This document shows positions 1 to 5,399 of a stretch of DNA of 6,818 nucleotides, piece after piece. Numbering within the stretch: position 1 is the stretch's first letter; every line of letters starts with the position of its first letter. The stretch lies in assembly GCA_947176615.1 (NCBI GenBank), contig CAMWRO010000163.1, positions 1 through 6,818 on the forward strand, read 5' to 3'. The notes below the pieces were generated by a model. That model made no database searches. It saw only the letters and a list, made by a program, of their open reading frames with translations, and had not been told where the DNA came from. This DNA comes from an uncultured Porphyromonadaceae bacterium. GTDB taxonomy: Bacteria > Bacteroidota > Bacteroidia > Bacteroidales > Muribaculaceae. Made by a program: the position numbers and the translations under genes.

Positions 1-2
1 CT

Positions 3-23
3 CTAACACCGTCCCATACATGA
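3..23 (+). CDS. Possible 3' end of an upstream gene (partial)
   Basis: The frame ending at the TGA of positions 21-23 is open back to the window edge and would read LTPSHT-stop. The TGA overlaps the tyrA ATG (20-22) in an ATGA arrangement typical of translationally coupled genes. In Bacteroides the gene before tyrA in the aromatic operon is usually a DAHP synthase/chorismate mutase, so that is the likely identity by context only. Six codons cannot prove a gene. The tyrA frame is also open to the window edge. Confidence 0.3.
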   Translation, partial: LTPSHT

Positions 24-793
24 AAATACTCATTCTCGGAGCCGGAAAGATGGGCCGGTTCTTTTGCGACATCCTCTCGTTTGACCATCAGGTAGGAATA
101 TATGACTTTGACCCGCGGCGGCTGCGCTTCTGCTACAACGCCGAGCGGTTCAAGACTCTTGACGAGGTTGACGGTTTTGACCCCGACCTTGTCATAAACG
201 CGGCGACAGTAAAATACACTCTTGACGCATTCAAGGCCGTTCTGCCCCACCTGCGGCAAGATGCCATGTTGAGCGACATTGCGTCGGTCAAGACCGGACT
301 GCCTGAATTTTATGCCGAATGCGGGCACCCGTTTGTCAGCTCCCACCCGATGTTTGGCCCCACCTTCGCCTCTCTTTCCAACCTCTCAAGCGAAAACGCC
401 ATCATCATCAGCGAGGGCGACGGAAAAGGGCGCGATTTTTTCCGGGACCTCTACCGTCGGCTCCGCCTCAATATCGTCGACTACACATTTGAACAGCATG
501 ACCTGACAATCGCCTACTCGCTTTCAATACCCTTTGCCGCGACACTCGCTTTTGCAAGCGTGATGAAACATCAGGACGCACCCGGAACCACATTCAAGCG
601 GCACATGGAAATAGCGCGGGGACTGATGAGCGAAGACGACTACCTGTTGAGCGAGATTCTTTTCAACCCCAACACCCCGGCTCAGCTTGAACAGATATGT
701 GACCGGCTTTCCCGACTTAAAGAAATCGTGGCGCAACGCGATGCCGCCGCTATGACTGCATTTTTATCCGAGGCCCGCAAAAATATCAGATGA
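20..793 (+). CDS. tyrA: Prephenate dehydrogenase (TyrA)
   Basis: This is a 257-residue cytoplasmic enzyme of tyrosine synthesis. It would oxidatively decarboxylate prephenate to 4-hydroxyphenylpyruvate with NAD(P)+. The N-terminus is a Rossmann fold with the dinucleotide motif GAGKMG (residues 7-12). An acidic residue, D29, ends strand 2 and suggests NAD+ preference. The family motifs SDIASVK (85-91) and SSHPMFGP (107-114) are present; H109 is the expected catalytic histidine. The segment EQHDLTIAYSLSIPFA (158-173) opens the helical dimerisation domain. The length fits a dehydrogenase alone: no chorismate mutase domain is fused and there is no C-terminal ACT domain. Feedback control, if any, must therefore lie elsewhere. 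The ATG at 20 immediately precedes the Rossmann beta strand, so the start is well placed. The possible overlap with an upstream stop suggests it is a distal operon gene. No terminator with a U-tract follows. Confidence 0.93.
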   Translation: MKILILGAGKMGRFFCDILSFDHQVGIYDFDPRRLRFCYNAERFKTLDEVDGFDPDLVINAATVKYTLDAFKAVLPHLRQDAMLSDIASVKTGLPEFYAECGHPFVSSHPMFGPTFASLSNLSSENAIIISEGDGKGRDFFRDLYRRLRLNIVDYTFEQHDLTIAYSLSIPFAATLAFASVMKHQDAPGTTFKRHMEIARGLMSEDDYLLSEILFNPNTPAQLEQICDRLSRLKEIVAQRDAAAMTAFLSEARKNIR

Positions 794-803
794 CACATAA
801 AAA

Positions 804-831
804 CAAAGGACGGCCTCACGGTCCCCCTTTG
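804..831 (+). terminator. Hairpin just after tyrA, possible terminator
   Basis: Eleven bases after the tyrA stop, CAAAGGAC (804-811) can pair with GTCC (821-824) and TTTG (828-831), leaving CCC (825-827) as a bulge and a 9-base loop. Alternatively CAAAGG pairs with CCTTTG (826-831) without the bulge. No run of T follows, so it is not a classic intrinsic terminator. It could stabilise the 3' end or act in Rho-dependent termination. Confidence 0.35.
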
Positions 832-898
832 CTGCTTACACATAGTACTTAACGTCAGTGGATTTATAAATGTCTAATAATGCTTTTTATTCTCACTT

Positions 899-917
899 TG
901 TCGAGAATTTTTCGACA
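899..917. repeat. Short inverted repeat TGTCGA/TCGACA
   Basis: TGTCGA (899-904) and TCGACA (912-917) are exact reverse complements separated by seven bases. The surrounding CTTTG (896-900) and CAAAG (921-925) offer an alternative pairing. It could be a small hairpin or a dyad operator. No gene starts beside it, so an operator role is unlikely. Confidence 0.4.
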
Positions 918-952
918 TTACAAAGATAATAAAATTTTTTATCATATAACAT

Positions 953-1000
953 CTCACCCCTCGGAGCCATTTCCACTCAGCAATGTCTCCGGGGGGTGAG
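953..1000. repeat. Strong 14-bp inverted repeat (long hairpin)
   Basis: The left arm CTCACCCCTCGGAG (953-966) and right arm CTCCGGGGGGTGAG (987-1000) are reverse complements except at one position. In a plus-strand RNA that position would be a G-U wobble, so all 14 pairs can form. After one mismatch (967/986) four more pairs are possible: 968-971 with 982-985. This gives about 18 pairs closing a short loop. It is the only GC-rich element in an otherwise AT-rich spacer. Neither strand has a good T-run after it. It may be a convergent-gene terminator, a dispersed palindromic repeat, or the stem of a non-coding RNA. Confidence 0.6.
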
Positions 1001-1019
1001 GATTTATCTATCGTCTGTC

Positions 1020-1067
1020 AAGCACGTTTAAACCGACAATGTGTAATATTTTTCGACAAACGTGTTT
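1020..1067. repeat. Inverted repeat AAGCACGTTT / AAACGTGTTT
   Basis: Positions 1020-1029 can pair with 1058-1067 over ten positions, one of them a G-U wobble. The exact core is CACGTTT/AAACGTG. The 28-base loop carries the second copy of TTTTTCGACA. It lies downstream of the amylase stop on the minus strand, so it could be part of that gene's 3' untranslated structure. The long loop makes it weak as a lone terminator. Confidence 0.35.
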
Positions 1068-1068
1068 A

Positions 1069-1087
1069 TTTTTATCACAGATAAAAA
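1069..1087 (-). terminator. AT-rich hairpin after the amylase gene, possible terminator
   Basis: TTTTTATC (1069-1076) and GATAAAAA (1080-1087) form a perfect 8-bp stem with a 3-base loop, 15 bases past the amylase stop. Only one pair is G-C, so thermodynamic stability is low. The T-rich flanks on the transcribed strand resemble a terminator tail. It could work with the larger inverted repeat at 1020-1067. Confidence 0.3.
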
Positions 1088-1102
1088 ATTAGTTAAATAA
1101 TC

Positions 1103-2551
1103 TTAACGCGCTTGTTTTTTAAGAATAATGTACGAAGTCAAAGGTTCAAGGGTGCCTGTCATATGGCTGTCTGACACTCTAAATTCCTTTTTATGAACCT
1201 CGTCGAGATACACGCCGTCGGTCAATGTCGTGGGCAGATCCAATTGCTGAACCTCTGACGATATGTTGATTATGGCCGCACCGTCATGTCCGCGGCCAAC
1301 CTTGATGACAGCACCGTTGTCGCTGACTTTCACAACCTCGGGCAACCCGGCCATGTCGCGACGGAACTTGTTGACAGCTACGACTTCGGGATGCTTGAAT
1401 TCGTCATTTCCGCGCGCGCCGATAAGGTTGTTGCCCCAATAATTCTCACGGGTGCTGCCGGCGGGACGGCTGAAAAACAGCGGGGTGCCTTTCTCGCGGG
1501 CGGTAAGGAAGACCCATCCCATGCGCACCAAGTCATCGCTCATTCCGGCTGACTCATGGGCATTGCAATAGGTATCATGCGATTCCACCCATGTCACGAG
1601 TTTGTCAGGTGATGCAGGATGATGCCACGATACAACATCGTCGGCTTTGTAATCGCCGGCATTGAGGACATTGCGCAGGGCGTGACCATAGGCACTTGCC
1701 GTCAGGCCCATATACTCGGCATATTCATTCTCCTTCACATTCTTGTCTTGAAGAACTTCGCCGTAAATAAACAGGCTGTCGGCAGGAACTGCGAGCTTCA
1801 GACCCTTGACATCCTCGCGCCCGAGAGCGACATCCCAGAAATTGTTGCGCTCGGCCTTGGGGTCAAGCGGGTCGCTCGGCAACCCTATGTGCTTGGCTGT
1901 ATCGTAGCGGAAACCGCGCACACCGAGCCCGAGCAGGTCGTTGACATACTGCATGTAGTAATACTGGAAGTCGGGATTCTCGGTATTGACATCGGGAAGG
2001 CCGCCCATCTCGCCGGTGGTGCACTGCATACGGTCGTTATAATCTGTGATAGGGGTAAAACCGTTGGCATGATACAGGTTGTCATGGCCGCCGACAGCGC
2101 TGTCAAGGGCGGCTGTGACCGCAGTGTGGTCGATAGCGGTGTGGTTGGGGAGCACGTCGACAATTACCCCGACATTATACTTGCGGGCACTGTCCATCAT
2201 TGCCTTGAAGCGGTCACGGTTTCCGAGCATATAATTGCCTATCTTCCAGTCTATGGGCTGATAGTAGTAATACCACTTCCCCTTTATCGAGTCATCATCG
2301 GTCGAAAACAGGGCCATACCGCCGTCTTCACCCACAAAACAGGTATTAGCGGGAGAAGTCTGCACATAAGTATATCCCGCCTCGGCAATATCTTTCATAT
2401 TGGCGGCAATGGTGTCAAACGACCAAGACCACGCATGAAGAATCACATCGGCACCCTCGACAGGCCCGTTTGCGCCGGTTTTAGCCGACGGGTTACACGC
2501 CGCCAGACCAAGCACAGCTACAGCGGCAGCGAAAATCGGAAATCGTTTCAT
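1103..2551 (-). CDS. GH13 alpha-amylase lipoprotein, AmyE-like (GH13_28 type)
   Basis: The 482-residue product is predicted to hydrolyse alpha-1,4 linkages in starch or glycogen-type glucans. The chosen ATG at 2551 opens a lipoprotein signal (MKRFPIF, hydrophobic core, lipobox LAAC with C19). A GTG-led extension to 2602 would bury this signal. All four GH13 regions are intact: DVLPNH (132-137), GFRYDTAKH (213-221, nucleophile D217), GEV (264-266, acid/base E265) and VESHD (322-326, D326). From memory, the stretches ILHAWSWSF, YGEVLQD, LVTWVESHDTY and TPLFFSRP closely match Bacillus subtilis AmyE, and the similarity continues through the C-terminal beta domain. AmyE's further starch-binding module is absent. 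The residues after C19 (NPSAKTG) lack the acidic surface-export signal known in Bacteroidota, suggesting a periplasmic-facing anchor. It follows cdsA by 41 bp and may be co-transcribed. TAACTTTT at 2560-2567, one base off the -7 consensus, could alternatively give it its own start. Confidence 0.92.
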   Translation of the reverse strand: MKRFPIFAAAVAVLGLAACNPSAKTGANGPVEGADVILHAWSWSFDTIAANMKDIAEAGYTYVQTSPANTCFVGEDGGMALFSTDDDSIKGKWYYYYQPIDWKIGNYMLGNRDRFKAMMDSARKYNVGVIVDVLPNHTAIDHTAVTAALDSAVGGHDNLYHANGFTPITDYNDRMQCTTGEMGGLPDVNTENPDFQYYYMQYVNDLLGLGVRGFRYDTAKHIGLPSDPLDPKAERNNFWDVALGREDVKGLKLAVPADSLFIYGEVLQDKNVKENEYAEYMGLTASAYGHALRNVLNAGDYKADDVVSWHHPASPDKLVTWVESHDTYCNAHESAGMSDDLVRMGWVFLTAREKGTPLFFSRPAGSTRENYWGNNLIGARGNDEFKHPEVVAVNKFRRDMAGLPEVVKVSDNGAVIKVGRGHDGAAIINISSEVQQLDLPTTLTDGVYLDEVHKKEFRVSDSHMTGTLEPLTSYIILKKQAR

Positions 2552-2592
2552 TAAATCGGAAAAGTTATATAAGTATTGAAAATGAAATAATC

Positions 2593-3420
2593 TCAAAGAC
2601 ACCAGAATATGATGAAAAAGTAGACCGCTACCGCGGGGGCGACGAGAAGGAGCGAGTCAATGCGGTCAAGGATGCCGCCATGTCCCGGAATCAGGTTGCC
2701 CGAATCCTTGACATGCAGGGTGCGCTTAATCATCGACTCGACAAGGTCGCCCCATATGGAGAAAACGCCGACTATCAATCCCATGACACAGAGCGGAACA
2801 ATCCCGACCTGCTCAAAATAAAGCGGGAAACAATATTTGGCGACAAAAGCCGCACCGATGCTGAAAACTACTCCACCGACAGCGCCTTCCCATGATTTTT
2901 TAGGAGAGACTGAGGGGAACAGCTTATGGCGGCCAATCGACGACCCGACAATGAACGCCCCGGTGTCGTTAAGCCATATCATGACAAACATTGTCAACAG
3001 CAATCCCTTGCCAATATCCTCGCCGAGCATTTCCATGATGAATCCGAGCAATCCGAGAGGCAGCGCGATATAAAACACGCCCATGTAGGAATAAGCCAGC
3101 CTGACAATAGGGGCATCCTCGTGGATATAAAGCTGGGAAATCATCCTGACAATGAGACACACAACGAAAATTGCAAGGAACGCCAGCGAATAGCTCATCC
3201 CGAGTATGAGCGAGACCGAGGCGAGCAAGTCAACGACAAGCGGCACTACCGATGTCTTTTCTGACACCGTCCTGTCAACAAGGTTGTGAAACTCTACAAC
3301 ACCCAAGATTGTGAACAACAGCAGCAGTGCGTTAAACCACCACCCGCCGAGAACTATACACGCTACTATAAGCGCGACATAAATGATTCCTGAGAGAGAG
3401 CGTTTTACTAAATTTTTCAA
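2593..3420 (-). CDS. cdsA: Phosphatidate cytidylyltransferase (CdsA)
   Basis: This integral membrane enzyme makes CDP-diacylglycerol from phosphatidate and CTP, the branch-point precursor of bacterial phospholipids. From the TTG at 3420 it is 275 residues, close to E. coli CdsA. It is very hydrophobic, with roughly eight membrane segments. The family signature is complete at 229-255: S-M-I-K-R, then K238-D239, then PGHGG (245-249) and DRID (252-255). Two further conserved cytosolic motifs are LNDTGAF (150-156) and SPKKSWEG (172-179). I chose TTG because the encoded MKNLVKRSLSG matches the usual Bacteroidales N-terminus. The alternative GTG at 3486 adds 22 unrelated residues, and a -7 promoter match (3453-3460) lies inside that extension. 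It sits 115 bp after uup on the same strand and 41 bp before the amylase. In many Bacteroidota cdsA follows ftsH, which is not the case here. Confidence 0.93.
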   Translation of the reverse strand: MKNLVKRSLSGIIYVALIVACIVLGGWWFNALLLLFTILGVVEFHNLVDRTVSEKTSVVPLVVDLLASVSLILGMSYSLAFLAIFVVCLIVRMISQLYIHEDAPIVRLAYSYMGVFYIALPLGLLGFIMEMLGEDIGKGLLLTMFVMIWLNDTGAFIVGSSIGRHKLFPSVSPKKSWEGAVGGVVFSIGAAFVAKYCFPLYFEQVGIVPLCVMGLIVGVFSIWGDLVESMIKRTLHVKDSGNLIPGHGGILDRIDSLLLVAPAVAVYFFIIFWCL

Positions 3421-3452
3421 GATACCGACACTAAGAATTTGTTTACAGCCGT

Positions 3453-3460
3453 CAAAGTTA
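3453..3460 (-). promoter_or_regulatory. Candidate -7 promoter element for cdsA
   Basis: The minus strand reads TAACTTTG, an exact match to the Bacteroides -7 consensus TAnnTTTG. Transcription would begin near 3447-3448, about 27 bases before the TTG start of cdsA. No convincing -33 TTTG is present at the usual spacing: a TTTTG lies only 14 bases upstream. If real, it gives cdsA (and perhaps the amylase) transcription independent of uup. Confidence 0.45.
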
Positions 3461-3514
3461 GGAATTTTTTCCCGCAAAACAGCCACGTCGCATAAAAATT
3501 ATTGTTAAGAAGTG

Positions 3515-3552
3515 GGTTATTCTTTCTCTCGCAGGTTATTCTTTCTCTGACA
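3515..3552. repeat. 19-bp tandem duplication straddling the uup stop codon
   Basis: Two adjacent 19-bp units (3515-3533 and 3534-3552) share the first 15 bases exactly (GGTTATTCTTTCTCT) and 17 of 19 overall. The second unit holds the last uup codons (E-K-E-stop on the minus strand). The first unit is therefore a copy of the gene's end placed after the stop codon. The period is not a multiple of three. It looks like a recent slippage duplication, or less likely a repeated binding site. Confidence 0.75.
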
Positions 3553-5344
3553 ATTCGAGCCAGCGCATCTCTTTCTCGTCAAGGATTTCGGAAATCTCGC
3601 TGTAACGGGCCGACCGCTCGACAATATCGGGAATCTCGGCCCCGGAGTTGAACAGCGCGTCAAGCTCGGCCTTTTCAGCCGTCAGCGCGTCAATTTCCGC
3701 TGTCAGCGCCTCCAGCTCTTTCCGTTCCTTGAAGGTCAGGCGCGGTCGGCGGTCGGCGGTCTCGCGCCGTTGCTGCGGCGCGGCAGGTACATTTTTACGC
3801 TGCTCGGCCTCGACACGGCGTTGCTCGTCGAGATAGTTGCGGTAGTCGGTGTAATTTCCGGGAAAATCTTTGATTACCCCGTTGCCTTCCATGACAAAAA
3901 GATGGTCTACAATCGAGTCAAGGAAGAAACGGTCGTGGGAAATCACGATGACACACCCCTTGAACTCGCGCAGATAATCTTCGAGAATCGCGAGGGTCAC
4001 GATGTCAAGATCGTTGGTCGGCTCGTCGAGGATGAGAAAATTTGGCTGACGTATCAGTGTTGCCGCGAGGTGCAGACGCCGCATCTCCCCGCCGCTCAGG
4101 GTCGAGACATATTTCTGCTGGTCAGCGGGCGAGAACAGGAATCGGGTCAGGAACTGCATCGGCGAGTAATGGGTCGTCCCGTTCACCACCACATCCTCGG
4201 TAATGTCGGTTATAGCGTCTATAACCCTCTTTCCGGGGTCGAGCGCCAACCCTTCCTGCGAGTAATAGCCGAAACGCACGGTCTCGCCGACGTTCCACTC
4301 GCCGCTGTCGGCCGGAATCAACCCTTGCAGCATCTTTATAAATGTAGACTTGCCCACACCGTTGCCGCCGATAATACCGAGCTTCTCATAGCGGGCAAAT
4401 GTGTAGGTGAAGTCATCGAGAATCACTTTCTCGCCGAAACGCTTGCTGATTCCCTGCGCCTCAAAGATTTTTGAGCCGATATAGGATGACTTTATCTCGC
4501 TCGGGTCAACATTTTTCTCGTCATAATTCACCCGGGTCTTGTCGCGGAGGTCATAGAAGGCGTTGATGCGGTAACGGGCCTTGCCGCCGCGCGCCTGAGG
4601 CTGACGGCGCATCCATTCCTGCTCGCGGCGCAAGGTGTTCTTGGCCTTGGCAAGCTCGCCGGTCAGAGCCTCGATGCGCTCGGCCCGGCGGCGCAGATAG
4701 TAGTCATAGTTACCCTCATAGGTGAAAATCGTTTTCATGTCAATCTCGACAATCTTGTTACAGACACGGTCAAGGAAATAACGGTCGTGGGTGACCATCA
4801 GCAGCGTGACGCGTGAGCGCGACAGGTAGTTTTCGAGCCATTCCACCGCCGAGATGTCAAGATGGTTGGTAGGCTCGTCGAGAATCAGCAACTGAGGGTT
4901 TCCGAGCAGCACCCGCGCAAGGGCGATGCGCTTCAACTGGCCGCCCGAGCGGTGGCCGACAGGCTCGTCATGGTCATGTATGCCGAGCTGCGACAGCATC
5001 TGCCGCGCGCGGTCCTCGCGAATCCAGCGGTCCTCGTCATGCTCGTCGTGAACCGGCGATACTTGATTCATATAATCCACACAGGCTTTCAACGGGGTGG
5101 TTCCGGGCTCAAATTCGGGCGACTGGTCGAGGAAACCTACCCGCAGGTCGTTGCGGAAGATGACATTTCCCGAGTCGGGGGCCTCGACACCCGACAGCAG
5201 GCGCAGCATGGTCGACTTCCCCGTACCGTTTTTGGCGATAAGGCCTATCTTGTCACCCTCGAAGACACCGAAGGTCACAGAGTCAAAGAGCATGCGGTCA
5301 CCGTAGCTCTTGGTCAAATTTTCTACCTGAAGATAACTGATCAT
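3536..5344 (-). CDS. uup: ABC-F family ATPase, Uup type
   Basis: This 602-residue soluble protein has two ABC ATPase domains and no membrane segment, so it is not a transporter. NBD1 has Walker A AKNGTGKST (37-45), signature RSGGQ (132-136), Walker B LLILDEPTNHLD (152-163, E157) and H186. NBD2 has GGNGVGKST (326-334), LSGGE (416-420), FLILDEPTNDLD (436-447, E441) and H470. The inter-domain linker (about 212-290) carries the basic EWMRRQPQARGGKAR stretch of Uup proteins. A C-terminal tail (about 535-600) is predicted coiled coil, the DNA-binding module of E. coli Uup (635 residues). ABC-F proteins act at the ribosome E site; E. coli Uup also affects precise transposon excision and tandem-repeat deletion. 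The first signature has R where L is usual. The ATG at 5344 begins the normal MISYLQVENLTKS N-terminus. It is divergent from rmuC across 55 bp. An antibiotic-resistance ABC-F is unlikely given the Uup-type tail. Confidence 0.9.
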   Translation of the reverse strand: MISYLQVENLTKSYGDRMLFDSVTFGVFEGDKIGLIAKNGTGKSTMLRLLSGVEAPDSGNVIFRNDLRVGFLDQSPEFEPGTTPLKACVDYMNQVSPVHDEHDEDRWIREDRARQMLSQLGIHDHDEPVGHRSGGQLKRIALARVLLGNPQLLILDEPTNHLDISAVEWLENYLSRSRVTLLMVTHDRYFLDRVCNKIVEIDMKTIFTYEGNYDYYLRRRAERIEALTGELAKAKNTLRREQEWMRRQPQARGGKARYRINAFYDLRDKTRVNYDEKNVDPSEIKSSYIGSKIFEAQGISKRFGEKVILDDFTYTFARYEKLGIIGGNGVGKSTFIKMLQGLIPADSGEWNVGETVRFGYYSQEGLALDPGKRVIDAITDITEDVVVNGTTHYSPMQFLTRFLFSPADQQKYVSTLSGGEMRRLHLAATLIRQPNFLILDEPTNDLDIVTLAILEDYLREFKGCVIVISHDRFFLDSIVDHLFVMEGNGVIKDFPGNYTDYRNYLDEQRRVEAEQRKNVPAAPQQRRETADRRPRLTFKERKELEALTAEIDALTAEKAELDALFNSGAEIPDIVERSARYSEISEILDEKEMRWLELSEKE

Positions 5345-5348
5345 GCCA

Positions 5349-5356
5349 CAAAATTA
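5349..5356 (-). promoter_or_regulatory. Candidate -7 promoter element for uup
   Basis: The minus strand reads TAATTTTG, an exact TAnnTTTG match. Its last base is only four bases before the uup ATG at 5344, so transcription would begin at or within a few bases of the start codon. That would give a leaderless or nearly leaderless mRNA. No TTTG is seen at the -33 spacing, so the real promoter may be a different one. Confidence 0.4.
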
Positions 5357-5369
5357 GTGAAAAATTTTG

Positions 5370-5377
5370 TATTTTTG
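5370..5377 (+). promoter_or_regulatory. Candidate -7 promoter element for rmuC
   Basis: TATTTTTG matches the Bacteroides -7 consensus TAnnTTTG exactly, and transcription would start near 5382, about 18 bases before the rmuC ATG at 5400. The expected -33 position falls on the uup start and -7 region, where no clear TTTG is seen. The two divergent elements are 13 bp apart and would compete for polymerase. Confidence 0.5.
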
Positions 5378-5399
5378 CACTATTATAAATGTGTATCCC

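Larger units (their letters stand above)
794..1102. other. Convergent intergenic spacer, AT-rich, with several inverted repeats
   Basis: This 309-bp stretch lies between the converging tyrA and amylase genes. I see no credible protein gene, tRNA or insertion sequence in it. It is strongly AT-rich apart from one GC-rich hairpin at 953-1000. It contains at least five inverted repeats (804-831, 899-917, 953-1000, 1020-1067, 1069-1087) and a directly repeated TTTTTCGACA (908-917 and 1049-1058). Transcription termination from both sides is the simplest role. A small RNA or a dispersed repeat cannot be excluded. Confidence 0.6.

Noticed and set aside
921..928. Minus-strand TATCTTTG, an exact -7 promoter match
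   Set aside because: No -33 element is seen, and transcription would run antisense into tyrA with no gene to express. Such 8-mers with six fixed bases arise by chance in AT-rich spacers.
870..929. A 19-residue plus-strand small ORF (MSNNAFYSHF...) in the convergent spacer
   Set aside because: It has no ribosome-binding or promoter evidence, it spans the TGTCGA/TCGACA dyad, and frames of this size are expected by chance in AT-rich DNA.
893..952. A 19-residue minus-strand small ORF beginning next to the large hairpin
   Set aside because: It is antisense to the previous candidate over much of its length, has no recognisable features, and its length is within chance expectation.
1619..2554. A 311-codon open frame on the plus strand opposite the amylase gene
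   Set aside because: The minus strand encodes a complete GH13 enzyme with all catalytic motifs. The plus-strand product has no recognisable domain, and its length follows from the codon use of the real gene.
2552..2602. GTG-led N-terminal extension of the amylase to 2602
   Set aside because: It would place 17 residues ahead of a clear lipoprotein signal peptide and overlap the end of cdsA.
3770..4474. A 234-codon plus-strand frame opposite uup, and a similar one at 4862-5407
   Set aside because: Both lie antisense to well-conserved ATPase motifs and have no recognisable protein features.
5367..5399. TTG-led extension of rmuC to 5367
   Set aside because: It overlaps the candidate -7 element and would precede the membrane anchor with unrelated residues. 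The ATG at 5400 fits better.
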